Program-made: the position numbers and the translations under genes
Origin: Deltaproteobacteria bacterium
GTDB lineage: Bacteria > Myxococcota_A > Polyangia > Haliangiales > Haliangiaceae
Direction: 5' to 3'
NCBI GenBank assembly: GCA_020630875.1
Contig: JAHDIH010000001.1
Location: forward strand, 496,001-560,000
Length of the DNA: 64,000 nt
In this document: positions 17,405 through 27,000 of the stretch, piece by piece
Layout of the letters: every line of letters starts with the position of its first letter
Position numbering within the stretch: position 1 is the stretch's first letter
Notes under the pieces: model-generated
Database searches by the model: none
Told to the model about the DNA's origin: nothing
Seen by the model: the letters and a program-made list of their open reading frames with translations, nothing else

Positions 17405-20236
17405 CTACGATTTCAAAAGAAAGTTCCGTTCACACGTGTGTTCGATACTAATTTCTGTGCCTAACTGACTACAAAAATTTTCCACAATACTCATCGAAAA
17501 CTCTATCAAGTCCATTGATACTATTCCGTCAAACTCAACATTACATGAGAAACTGTTACCTTGGTTTTCCGTTGGTGTTGTGGTTACCCACTTGAAAAGG
17601 TTTTGCCATGCTTCTATAAAATCAGAGACGAGATTTTCTTCTTGATCTGGCGTCATGTCTTTTACTATCGCGTTGATCCACATTTCGATCTCTGAGTCTC
17701 TGAGACACTCTAATGTATCCGCTAATAGCTTTGAATCAGTCCATAGCTCGGGAGAGTTGGAGAGGAACGAATCAATGGCGGGAAGTTTGGCAATCACTTT
17801 TGCAGGACGCGAAGCACCGCTAGCCGCTATTAGGGCTCCTTTTACCAGTAAGAAAATACTACTTCTTACGGTACATGGCTCGGTGACTTCCGACTTTTGG
17901 ATAGGCCAAGGGTTAGGTTGCATTGGCGATGAAGCTATTTTGGTTTCGTCATCAAACGCATGCGCAAACGAACCTCCATCTGCAAAATCACTAGCGAAGT
18001 CGAAGCTAAAGTCGCTCTTAGATTCGTCCACGCTTTCGTCGTTGTTACTAAGATCTTCATCGGGAAATAGATCGTCGAGAGATGGAGCGTCCATGGGCAC
18101 TACTGTTCTACCGGCATTAGCGATGAGTTGTTCTACTGCTGGCGCCGATGATATTTCTATGGTTTTGACAGGCGTTTCAGATGATGGACTCTTTGTAAGA
18201 GCTCGGAAGAGAGCCATTGCGAACGCACCGATACTCCGAAACCGTTGTCCTGGGTCTCCACTAAGCGACTTGCAAAGTACTTCGTCTACGGCGCTGGAAA
18301 GACCAGGGCGAAATTGAGAGGGAGGGATGACATCTTCTTGAAGTTGTCTGGTCACCAGCGAAAGCAAGTCTTCGCTACCACTTTCGAAAGGAGGTCTGTT
18401 GGTGAGCATCATGTAAGTAGTCGCTGCCAGGCCGTATACATCTGTTTCTGAACTTTCAGCATCCGCTGTAAAAGACTCTGGTGCCGCAAACCCCGGTGTC
18501 CCGGCGGCGTCGCCACCTACGTGCATTTTTTTCGCAACCCCCACGTCTACTAGCACCGCGCGATCGTTGATGTGGTCTAGTAGGATGTTGTGTGGCTTTA
18601 CGTCCCTGTGTACCAATCCTGCGGCATGCATCGCGTCTAATGCATCAGCTATCTCTTGAATGATTTGGCCGATGACGTCCAGCTCTAGAAATTCACCCTC
18701 TCCATCAAGTACCGCGAGAATATCGCCAAGTGGTTTTCCTTCCACAAGTTCCATGACGAACAATAAATGTTCGTCTTGCTCGGCGAAGGCATAAATTTGT
18801 ACAAGGTTGTTGTGGCGGAGACTTGCCAAAATACCGGCTTCATCACGGAACTGAGAAACTAGCTTTTCGTCTTTCGTAAGACTTTCTCTTAGGACCTTTA
18901 TTGCCACCGGTCTCCCAAGCGCGAGATCTTCAGCTCGGTAGACTATCCCCATAGCGCCTCTACTGAGTTCGTGTTTGATTTTGTACATGCCGCAAACCGT
19001 CGAGCCCATAGCAAAGTTGCTCTTGCTTGTTTTGGTGAGCTCTAGACTTTGCACAGCACTTTGCAGTTGTCTGGCGCAACGTAGGATGGATGGTTCTATA
19101 GTATTTTCTTCTTCTGAAACTTCAGAGTGGACGGCATTTATTTCGACTGGAAGGCTTTCTCCCTCTAACAAGAAGGGAGTTTGGAAGAATGCTTCTTTTA
19201 GTTTTATCACGGTCGCTTCAACCTGCGCACCACTGGTATTGGGCAGAACTACTCCCACCTGCCCGCCGGTTACTCGCCCTACAATATCGTTTGCTCGGAG
19301 ATTTCCTTTGAGTTGTCGCACGAAGTGAGCCAACAGTTCATCTCCTGCCGTATGGCCGTGCATTCTGTTGGTTTCACGCAGTCCCACAAGATCCAAAAGT
19401 AGGAAGGACGTTGTGTATTTCTGGCGCTTTCCTGCTGCAACTGCTATCGCTCCTTGTTCGAGTAGCGCTTCGCGTTTCCAAATGTCGAGCTCCATATCTT
19501 TGAGAGCTGAAAACTGCATTTGCTTTATTTCATCTTGCAGACGTTGATTCGTAATAATCCACGACAGTTCTTCCGCTAATCGTGTCGAAAACTGAGACAC
19601 GGCATACCTTAGTGTCTTAGGGATGATTCCAATCTGGTTGAACAGAAGTACCAACGAGCCTAACACACTGCCATCCAGACGTTTTAGTGGGACCGCAAGG
19701 GTCATTTGCGATCCACCGGTATTCGCCATGGTGAGTACAATCGGTGATGTTATTTTTGATGCGATTTGCGTCTTTCGATAAAGAGCGGCCAATCGATGTT
19801 CGTCGCTGTTTTCTTTGTTGGATGAAATGTGACGCATCGAATCCCCGTCGCGAATCCAAAGAAGTACTTCCTTGCATCCGATTGCCGTGGCAAGAGAGAA
19901 AAGAGCAGCTGATTGCCCTGAGGAGTCTTTTCCTAGGAACGAAAGAGAAAGTACGGTTCTAAGAAAGCTGGGCGTGTCTTGCACGACGTCACGTTGAAAA
20001 ATCTTTGCGAGTTCTTTGGGCGGTTTTCCTAAGAATACTAAGTCAGCATCAACACGCCGTATTGTGGACTTGCCCGAAAGTAGTTTTACCGTTGCGTCTC
20101 GCCCATGCTCTCCTGCGCCTTTCAGGGTCAGGGTGTGTTTGTCGTTACTTAAGACTTGAAAGTGATTGCCCAGTTCTCGGTACAGGTAGGCAAGGGGACT
20201 TTCTTCTTTGCGATCATCTTCAACTGGTTTCCCCAC
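17405..20236 (-). CDS. Ser/Thr protein kinase with GAF and degenerate GGDEF domains
   Basis: A 943-residue cytoplasmic signalling protein with a GTG start. Domains in order: a short N-terminal region; a GAF-like sensor (about 95-205); a GGDEF-like domain (about 270-385) in which the catalytic GGDEF is replaced by GGQVG at 324-328, so diguanylate cyclase activity is unlikely; a Hanks-type kinase (about 419-680); and a C-terminal acidic region plus a small folded domain. Kinase residues seen are the Gly-rich loop LSRGAMGIVYRAE, Lys447 in VAIK, Asp545 in HRDVKPHN and the APE motif near 585. The DFG motif reads DVG (Asp564 kept). It lies 61 bases after pgk and 32 before tpiA, so it is probably co-transcribed with glycolytic genes. 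The stimulus and targets are unknown. Confidence 0.92.
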   Translation of the reverse strand: MGKPVEDDRKEESPLAYLYRELGNHFQVLSNDKHTLTLKGAGEHGRDATVKLLSGKSTIRRVDADLVFLGKPPKELAKIFQRDVVQDTPSFLRTVLSLSFLGKDSSGQSAALFSLATAIGCKEVLLWIRDGDSMRHISSNKENSDEHRLAALYRKTQIASKITSPIVLTMANTGGSQMTLAVPLKRLDGSVLGSLVLLFNQIGIIPKTLRYAVSQFSTRLAEELSWIITNQRLQDEIKQMQFSALKDMELDIWKREALLEQGAIAVAAGKRQKYTTSFLLLDLVGLRETNRMHGHTAGDELLAHFVRQLKGNLRANDIVGRVTGGQVGVVLPNTSGAQVEATVIKLKEAFFQTPFLLEGESLPVEINAVHSEVSEEENTIEPSILRCARQLQSAVQSLELTKTSKSNFAMGSTVCGMYKIKHELSRGAMGIVYRAEDLALGRPVAIKVLRESLTKDEKLVSQFRDEAGILASLRHNNLVQIYAFAEQDEHLLFVMELVEGKPLGDILAVLDGEGEFLELDVIGQIIQEIADALDAMHAAGLVHRDVKPHNILLDHINDRAVLVDVGVAKKMHVGGDAAGTPGFAAPESFTADAESSETDVYGLAATTYMMLTNRPPFESGSEDLLSLVTRQLQEDVIPPSQFRPGLSSAVDEVLCKSLSGDPGQRFRSIGAFAMALFRALTKSPSSETPVKTIEISSAPAVEQLIANAGRTVVPMDAPSLDDLFPDEDLSNNDESVDESKSDFSFDFASDFADGGSFAHAFDDETKIASSPMQPNPWPIQKSEVTEPCTVRSSIFLLVKGALIAASGASRPAKVIAKLPAIDSFLSNSPELWTDSKLLADTLECLRDSEIEMWINAIVKDMTPDQEENLVSDFIEAWQNLFKWVTTTPTENQGNSFSCNVEFDGIVSMDLIEFSMSIVENFCSQLGTEISIEHTCERNFLLKS

Positions 20237-20297
20237 AACAAAACTATTATTTCACAGATGGGACAAAGCTGGGAGTGGGCTTAGGTAGGCGCCAAAA

Positions 20298-21533
20298 CTA
20301 CGTGGCTAACGCAGCAATTCCCGGCAGTTTACGGCCTTGAATGTATTCTAGAGCGGCACCTCCGCCGGTAGAAATATGATCGATACGTTCGGTGACCCCT
20401 GATGCTCGTGCCGCATAGGCGCTGTCTCCTCCACCTATGACCGTAAGAGCTCTCTTATTTTCAGCAAAAGCCTGTGCTATCGCGATGGTGCCCGAGTCGT
20501 AGGGAGGTTTTTCAAAAACTCCCATTGGGCCGTTCCAAAATAACGTTCGAGCCGCAGCGATTTCGTTCACGAAAGAATGGATTGATGCAGGACCGATATC
20601 CAAAGCCATTCCTTTGACAGCTGCTATGCCACAAACTTCTGGAGCTTGGTCATCTAAACTTTCCCCACAGGTTAAGTCACTTGGCAGTTTTACTATCACG
20701 CCGCGGGCACTAGCTCTTCTAAGAATAGATTGCGCAGTGGCAATTTTGTCTTTTTCTACTAAGGACCTATCTAAGGACAGACCTTGTGCGGCAAGAAACG
20801 TATTGGCCATGGCGCCACCGATCAAAAGAACGTCAACGCGATCGAGAAGGGCTTCAAGCACTTCAACTTTGTCCGAAACCTTTGATCCTCCGAGCACCGC
20901 GACGTATGGGCGCTCTGGTTTGTCTCGGAGCTGTCCAAGAAAATTGATTTCCTTCTTTAGCAGGAAGCCCGCTGCAGTTTTTGGCACGACACGCGGAGTT
21001 TCTTCTGGCGACTCGACCAAAACACCTGCGGCAGTTTGAGCCACCAATTTTGGTAACGCATCCACAGATGCATGAGCTCTGTGGCAGACGCCAAAGGCAT
21101 CATTGACGTAGTGGTCTGCCAGCGCGGCAAGTTGCTTGGCGAAAACGACGTCGTTGCTCTTTTCGCCTTTTTCGAAGCGAAGGTTCTCTAGCATTAGTAT
21201 CTGCTTTGATCTCATTCCCGCCGCTAGCTTTTTGACTCCATCACCCACCACTTCATCGGCTAAGATTACTTCGGCGCCAAGCAATCCTGCGAGATGACTC
21301 GCAATCGGCTCCAGGGAAAGGTCCGCCACCACTTCGCCTTTTGGACGCCCTCGATGGGCCAGAAGTATTAAACTGGCCTCTTTAGCGAGTAAGAACTTCA
21401 AGGTGGGAAGTACGGCTACCAGCCGGGTCTCATCAATGACTTTCCCGTTCTCTACAGGAGCATTCAAGTCGACTCGTACTAGAACTTTACGTCCTGAAAT
21501 GTCGAGCTCTTCAAGTGGCGTGAGGGAAGACAA
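20298..21533 (-). CDS. pgk: Phosphoglycerate kinase
   Basis: Transfers phosphate from 1,3-bisphosphoglycerate to ADP in glycolysis. The 411 residues have normal length and signatures: RVDLNAPVENG, AHRGRPKG, ENLRFEKGE, FWNGPMGVFE and GGGDSAYAA. It starts with TTG at 21533, directly after the gap TAA stop. No ATG is available near the conserved N-terminus. An AGGAG sequence inside the end of gap, about 10 bases upstream, supports this start. Translation is thus likely coupled to gap. Confidence 0.97.
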   Translation of the reverse strand: MSSLTPLEELDISGRKVLVRVDLNAPVENGKVIDETRLVAVLPTLKFLLAKEASLILLAHRGRPKGEVVADLSLEPIASHLAGLLGAEVILADEVVGDGVKKLAAGMRSKQILMLENLRFEKGEKSNDVVFAKQLAALADHYVNDAFGVCHRAHASVDALPKLVAQTAAGVLVESPEETPRVVPKTAAGFLLKKEINFLGQLRDKPERPYVAVLGGSKVSDKVEVLEALLDRVDVLLIGGAMANTFLAAQGLSLDRSLVEKDKIATAQSILRRASARGVIVKLPSDLTCGESLDDQAPEVCGIAAVKGMALDIGPASIHSFVNEIAAARTLFWNGPMGVFEKPPYDSGTIAIAQAFAENKRALTVIGGGDSAYAARASGVTERIDHISTGGGAALEYIQGRKLPGIAALAT

Positions 21534-22538
21534 TTAAAGCGTTGCTCCTAAGAATTTTGCTAAATCAAATACTCGTTGCGAATAACCTGATTCGTTGTCG
21601 TACCAAGACAGCACGCGAATGAGCTTGCCATTAACCGACGTTTGATCCAGGTCAATCGTGCTGGAAAATCGGTTGCCGTTATAGTCACAGGAAACAAGCG
21701 GTTCATCACTTGTAGCCAGTACGCCAGCTAAAGCCCCTTGCTCTGCTCTCATAAATGCTTCGTTGACTTCCGTTACCGTTACTGCCTTCTTTGATTGAAT
21801 GGTTAGGTCGACAAGAGACACGTTTGGAGTTGGTACACGGATGGCACTTCCGCCGATTTTACCTTCGAGGTGAGGTAGTACTTCTTTTAGAGCTTTGGCA
21901 GCTCCGGTGGTGGTCGGGATCATTGACATCGCGGCAGCGCGAGCTCGGCGTTTGTCTTTGTGAGGCAAGTCAAGAATGCGTTGGTCGTTGGTGTACGAGT
22001 GTACCGTTGTCATGATGCCGCTTTCGATACCGAATGTTTCGTCAAGAACTTTAGCCACCGGCGCAAGACAATTGGTAGTGCACGAAGCGTTAGAGATAAT
22101 GTTGTGCGCCTTAGGGTCGTACTTGTCTAGATTGATTCCGCAGGCTAGCGTGATGTCTGGTGACTTTGCAGGTGCTGTAATAATGACTTTCTTGGCTCCC
22201 GCTGTAAGATGAAGTTGGGCGTCTTCGCGAGCTCTGAAACGTCCCGTTGCTTCGATCACAATGTCAACACCATATTCCTTCCATGGTATTTCTGCTGGAT
22301 TTCGGACTGATGTGACGGTTACTGGGTCGTCACCGATGACAAGTCCGTTGGGGCGAGTATGAACCGGCAGTTCGAACCGCCCATGAACGGAATCGTAGTT
22401 TAGCAAATGCGCGAGCATGTCGGCATCTGTGAGATCGTTGATCAAAGCCAAGTCGAAAGTTTGCGGTGCATGAGCTAATGCTCGAACAAAACCGCGGCCG
22501 ATACGGCCGAATCCGTTAATACCAATTTTGATTGCCAT
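21534..22538 (-). CDS. gap: Glyceraldehyde-3-phosphate dehydrogenase, type I
   Basis: Oxidises glyceraldehyde 3-phosphate to 1,3-bisphosphoglycerate with NAD. The 334 residues include the nucleotide-binding NGFGRIGR, an acidic residue after the second strand (LINDLTD) that favours NAD, and the catalytic Cys153 in NASCTTNCLAP. The start is ATG at 22538 with a strong ribosome binding site (AAAGGAGCG) about 7 bases upstream. It is the first recognised gene of the six-gene minus-strand run ending at dapF, and pgk begins at its stop codon. Confidence 0.98.
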   Translation of the reverse strand: MAIKIGINGFGRIGRGFVRALAHAPQTFDLALINDLTDADMLAHLLNYDSVHGRFELPVHTRPNGLVIGDDPVTVTSVRNPAEIPWKEYGVDIVIEATGRFRAREDAQLHLTAGAKKVIITAPAKSPDITLACGINLDKYDPKAHNIISNASCTTNCLAPVAKVLDETFGIESGIMTTVHSYTNDQRILDLPHKDKRRARAAAMSMIPTTTGAAKALKEVLPHLEGKIGGSAIRVPTPNVSLVDLTIQSKKAVTVTEVNEAFMRAEQGALAGVLATSDEPLVSCDYNGNRFSSTIDLDQTSVNGKLIRVLSWYDNESGYSQRVFDLAKFLGATL

Positions 22539-22599
22539 TTTTAAACGCTCCTTTGTGAGGCGAGGGGAACGTAGTGCAATCGGACGCGTATTGGTAGTG

Positions 22600-22770
22600 C
22601 TATTGTAAGTTCTGTGGTTGAGTTCGATTTAGCTGAGAGGTGACTTCACCAATCAGGCAGTTGGCGAGTTCAACGATTTGATGCTCGCTGTACCCATCGT
22701 CTCGAAGTTGGCGAGACAGGGAGCGGGCAAGAATTTTTAGGGCACGTGACTTAGCAACAGTTTCAGTCAT
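22600..22770 (-). CDS. Small hypothetical protein (56 residues) upstream of gap
   Basis: An open frame of 56 codons from ATG 22770 to TAG 22600, ending 61 bases before the gap start. The product begins MTETVAKSRALKILARSL and contains GYSEHQIVELANCLIGEV. It looks like a small amphipathic helical protein, with basic residues early and a mix of Leu, Ile and Val at helical spacing. A weak TAGGTAAG sequence lies upstream. The composition looks like real protein, unlike shadow frames nearby. No family is recognised. It could be a small regulator or a leader peptide of the glycolytic operon. Confidence 0.55.
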   Translation of the reverse strand: MTETVAKSRALKILARSLSRQLRDDGYSEHQIVELANCLIGEVTSQLNRTQPQNLQ

Positions 22771-22826
22771 GCGTCTTACCTATGCATGGAATGTGCCAGG
22801 TCTGAAGTTCTACAAGACTGAGGGTT

Positions 22827-22855
22827 AGCATAGTGTGACAGTTATTCAGTGCGAA
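22827..22855 (-). promoter_or_regulatory. Possible sigma-70 promoter for the small ORF and gap operon
   Basis: On the minus strand, TTCGCA (22855-22850), 17 bases, then TATGCT (22832-22827). Each hexamer matches 4 of 6 consensus positions. It is placed about 57 bases before the small reading frame at 22770. Weak by sequence; the position is the main support. Confidence 0.3.
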
Positions 22856-22879
22856 TCGGTTACGCTCGTGCGAAAATAT

Positions 22880-23191
22880 CTACGCGCCGACTGCTTGGGA
22901 GATCACGTCGAGTTGCTCTTGTCGTAGTGGATGAAAACTGATCCCTACTTGAAACTGATGACTTACTTTCGTGCACCACACGACTTCTGCCTGAGACTGA
23001 AAAACACCAACACCCGGGATCTGCAATCGAACTTCAACATGGCAGTGATTATCCAGCTCGGAGTCTAGCCAAATACAAAGCCCACCTTTGGAAATGTTAT
23101 TCGTGCGAGTCTGAATTGTAGAATCACCAACCATCAGCTCAATGTCGAACTCTTTGGCTTTGCGCTCATTTTGTCGGCGATTGCTTACCAT
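22880..23191 (-). CDS. PilZ-domain protein
   Basis: A single-domain PilZ protein of 103 residues from ATG 23191. A TTG at 23209 would add six residues but has no purine-rich sequence before it. The cyclic-di-GMP-binding motifs are present: RxxxR as RQNER near residue 6, and N-x-S-x-x-G as NISKGG. Later strands match the domain (EVVWCTKVSHQFQVGISF). Such proteins bind cyclic-di-GMP and relay it to motility, adhesion or polysaccharide systems by protein contact. The partner is not apparent. It stands alone on the minus strand, upstream of the gap operon. Confidence 0.9.
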   Translation of the reverse strand: MVSNRRQNERKAKEFDIELMVGDSTIQTRTNNISKGGLCIWLDSELDNHCHVEVRLQIPGVGVFQSQAEVVWCTKVSHQFQVGISFHPLRQEQLDVISQAVGA

Positions 23192-23240
23192 CTGTTGATC
23201 ATCCGCCAAGGGAAGGGCAAGGCAAAGTTTTTAGCCAAAT

Positions 23241-23267
23241 AAAAAAGGCGGCCTTAACGGCCGCCTT
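23241..23267 (-). terminator. Rho-independent terminator of the basic-tail protein gene
   Basis: A perfect 9-base stem (AAGGCGGCC / GGCCGCCTT) with a TTAAC loop. On the minus strand it is followed by a run of T residues. It sits 23 bases after the stop codon of the gene at 23290-23685. Confidence 0.9.
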
Positions 23268-23289
23268 AATCGTTTTCCTAGGATGTTAA

Positions 23290-23685
23290 TTAGCGACGTC
23301 GACGTCTTCTGCTTGGACGAGGAGCTACTGCTGCTCGTTCAAGTTCTTCGAGATGTTTAAGCATCTCCATCATGGTGTTCCGTGTGTCCACGTGTGGTTC
23401 GTTGTTGATAGCTCTCGCCATAGTTAGTCGAAGTTCTGCGCGAAGCTCTGATTCGATTAGTCGGTACGTGCGAAGGGCATCTTCGGCATCGTAATACTTA
23501 AGATCAGCTTCATTACCGGTAGCTGCCATCCACACAGCAGCAAGTGCTGCGGCTCTACGACCAGGTTGAGACACAGCAAATTCCTTCACTGTTTTTCTGA
23601 GTCGTTGTCGGACCACTCCGATCGGTGGTAGTGCGACCAGTCCGTCGTGGTCATCTTCTAATCTTCTTAAGATTTGTCTGCTCAT
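23290..23685 (-). CDS. Hypothetical protein with arginine-rich tail
   Basis: A 131-residue protein, ATG at 23685 with a good ribosome binding site (GAAGGAAT) and its own terminator, so it is very likely expressed. It is mostly helical and charged. The centre contains AALAAVWMAATGNEAD and the C-terminus is PRPSRRRRRR. The poly-arginine tail suggests binding to nucleic acid or acidic partners; this is inference. There is no signal peptide and no family is recognised. Confidence 0.75.
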   Translation of the reverse strand: MSRQILRRLEDDHDGLVALPPIGVVRQRLRKTVKEFAVSQPGRRAAALAAVWMAATGNEADLKYYDAEDALRTYRLIESELRAELRLTMARAINNEPHVDTRNTMMEMLKHLEELERAAVAPRPSRRRRRR

Positions 23686-24052
23686 TCTAATTCCTTCTTT
23701 TTAATGAGGTTGCCCTCGTTCCCCTTCTTGGTCATTGCACCTTGCATGATTGAATTTTCTTTGGCGAGAAAAAAATCACAGTTCATTTAAAAAGATTTTC
23801 CTCTGAAAACAATTCGCGACCAGTTGTGATTGTACGTTCACGTAATTTATGTCGGCAAGTTTTCTACTAAAACCTTCATTGCATGAAATGTAGTTATCAA
23901 TAATCACCATAGTTTATTTGTGCTTATGAGTTGTCTGATTATTCTGAACCAACCCCAACGTAAATGACATGATGCAGCGAAAACAATTTTGAGGTGATCG
24001 CAAAAAAAGAGCGGCTAAACAGCCGCTCTCTTCAAGTTATTTAAGTGATCGC
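23686..24052. other. AT-rich intergenic region with terminator
   Basis: About 365 bases without a plausible gene. It is richer in A and T than the surroundings. It holds the upstream region of the basic-tail protein and, at 24002-24029, the terminator of the large repeat lipoprotein. No convincing promoter was found, although the basic-tail gene needs one here. Confidence 0.6.
24002..24029 (-). terminator. Rho-independent terminator of the repeat lipoprotein gene
   Basis: A perfect 9-base stem (AGAGCGGCT / AGCCGCTCT) with an AAAC loop, followed on the minus strand by seven T residues. It lies about 24 bases after the TAA stop at 24053. Confidence 0.92.
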
Positions 24053-27000
24053 TTACTGGCAAGTATGCCCGGTTGCACCACTCGTGCAGGTTTCGCCCTG
24101 TGGACAAGTCAAATAGTTTTGGAATGGATTACAACTTGCACCACTTACCAAGGTCCCTTCAACTGTGAATATCACGTCACCGGAATTAGAACTAAAACCG
24201 TCAACGAAAAAGAAGTATTCGCCAGCTGGCTGATTGGTGAGCTCTACTTTGGAACGAGTTCCTTCGCCGCCATCGTCATCGCAATCAAGTTCGGCAGAAC
24301 TGCATGATGTCCCCTTTACGTACAGTACCGTATCGTAGCTAGAACCATCGGTGGTTGCGACTAACGATTGGATAGCTCCTGGAGATACCAGAGAAAATAC
24401 GATGTCAGGTGCCGAAGAGGATGCGCAAGTAGGAGTACTGTCATCTGTAGCTCCGGTGGTCGTGGTGTTGTTAACACTTGCGCGGAGATCGGTTACGGGC
24501 TCTGTGTCTGGGCACGTTACTTCGCTCAAGTCGGATGGTAAGAAGCAACCAGGGTCCAGTGGAAAGTCTATTGCTCCATCTGCATCGTCATCTGTTGTAT
24601 TGGAACATTGTGGGCAATCGGTGCCGCTAGGACAGCCGTCGGTTTCGTCTGTATCTTCTACCGAGTAGCAACCTGGGTCATCTGGGAAGTCGGTTTTCCC
24701 ATCACCATCATTGTCTAATCCATCGTTACATGCGGTTCCTGTACAGACTCCTCCGGTGCAGGATGTTCCTGTTTCACAAATAAACTGAGGGTCGGTAGCG
24801 TCGCAAGTTTCTCCACTTGGGATAGTTCCTGTGATCCCAAGGGTGTAGTCAATTTCACTTTGGAAATCGCCATCGACGAAGATGAAGTAGTTACCTTGTG
24901 GCGGTGCATTCACAACCACACTTTCACCACCGTTTTGAGTGTTGAGGCAAGCCACTTCAGAGTTCGTGTCGTTGCAAACATCAAATCGAACGTACGTAAC
25001 GGTATCGCCACCGTTTGGCGCGCCGGTATGAATGGTGAATGAAGTCAACGGCCGGTCTAGTTTAAATCCGTAGACGTCTTCGGTGGAACTTGTGGAAGAG
25101 TTGCAGCTGCTGCTGAAATTGGAACCAGCGGAAGATGCGGGAGTTGTGCCACTGGCTCCTGCCAAAGGAAGCTCCTGCACTGGAACACCAGGAATGCAAT
25201 CATCAATTTCTACATTGTCAGCAGCAAATTCGCAGCCAGGATCATTGCCAAAATCAACAAGGTTATCACCATCGTCGTCGACTCCATTGGAACACTCAGG
25301 ACACCCAGCTCCACTTGGACAAGCATCGGTTTCATCGTTGTCGTCGATGGAAATGCAACCAGGCTCATTTGGGAAATCGATGTTGCCATCACCGTCGTTA
25401 TCTACGCCATCGTTGCAATCGGTCGCCGTACAAATGTTAGATTCACAGGTCAGTCCATCACCGCAAGTAAATTGAGTATTACTAGGAGAACAGGTTGCTC
25501 CCATCGGAAGTTTCGCTGATACGTTGAGAACGTAGTCAACTTCACTTTGGAAGTCGCCGTCCACAAACACAAAGTAGTCACCAGCCGCCGGATTTGGAAT
25601 GGTAATGGCTTCTCCGCCATTCTGAACTTGGTTGCAGTCAATTTCTGCGTTGGCGTCATCGCACATATCGAGTCTCACGTAGAGCACGGTATCTTCAGGT
25701 GAGCCGATGGTAGAAAACGTAATTTCCGTGTAGTTGGTTGATACGGGGTAGACGTAGACATCTTCCGTGGAGGTAGTGGAGGAGTGACAGCTTGGCGAAA
25801 AGTTCGCATTGCCGGAAGGAGGGGTAGTGCCGGTCACGCCGCTGTCTGGGAGAAACTTGACCTCAACGCCAGGAATGCAATTGTCGATCTCGCTAGAATC
25901 GGAAGCCGCATCGCAACCAGGATCGCCGCCAGCAAAATCAATAACCATGTCTCCGTCATCGTCTTGACCATTGCCGCAGGCTGGGCAGTTGGGCCCCGTA
26001 GGACAGTCGTCGTTTTCGTCGTTATCATCAATGTCCAAACAGCCTGGGTCGTCAGGATAGTCGGTTTTTCCGTCGCCATCATTGTCAAGGCCGTCATTAC
26101 AGTCGGACGGAACGCAAACGTTTGATTCGCACGCAAGTCCGTTATGACAGGTGAACTGAGTGTCGGTAGGATTGCACGTAGCGCCCTGCGGTAGCGTACC
26201 GCGAACGTTCAGGTCGTAGTTAATGTTCGATACCCAGTCGCCGTCGACAAAGATGAAGTAGGTACCGACGGCTGGGTTGGACAGGGTCGCCGCTTCGCCG
26301 CCGTTTTGGGTTTGTTCGCAAACGAGTTCGGCGCTACTTCGACCGCAGTCTTGATACCTTACGCTGGTAACCGTATCGCCGGCGGAGCCTTCGGTAGTGA
26401 ACGTAAGAGACACAAAATCTTCCGTTACGGCGTATGCGTAAACGTCTTCTGTGGCAGACGTGGAAGAGTGACACGATGGCGTAAAGTTTGACCCCGCACT
26501 GCTAAGCGGCGTGGTTCCAGAAAGGCCTGCATTGGTCAGCATTGTAAATGGTACGCCTGCAATGCATTCGTCCGTTTCGTCATTGTCAGATGCCGCGATG
26601 CATCCGATGTCTTGTCCCCAGTCCGTTAGGTTGTCGCCGTCGTCGTCTGTGTTGTTTGAGCAAGCCGGGCAGTTTGGTCCTGTTGGGCAATCGTCGGTTT
26701 CATCGTTGTCGCTAAGCGTGTCGCAGCCTGGGTCGAACGGGAAGTCGGTCAATCCATCTCCGTCGTTGTCGACTCCGTCGTTGCACACCGCAACCTGACA
26801 TGTTCCTGATTGGCAGCTGTATCCTGTTTCGCACGGGAACATGCCGGATGCCTCTGTGGTTGGATTGCAGGTTTCACCGGACTTGATTTCTCCGCGAATG
26901 TTTAGGGTGTAGATACCACTGTTGTTCGAGTAGCCATCGACAACCACGGCGTACGCACCGGCTGCAACATCCGTAAGGTTTATCTGAGACACTTGGAAAC

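Noticed and set aside
17655..18317. A 220-codon plus-strand frame opposite the kinase gene
   Set aside because: Antisense to the kinase C-terminal region; Ser-rich with no domain.
18975..19328. Idea that the GGDEF-like part of the kinase makes cyclic-di-GMP
   Set aside because: The catalytic signature reads GGQVG, lacking the acidic residues needed for diguanylate cyclase.
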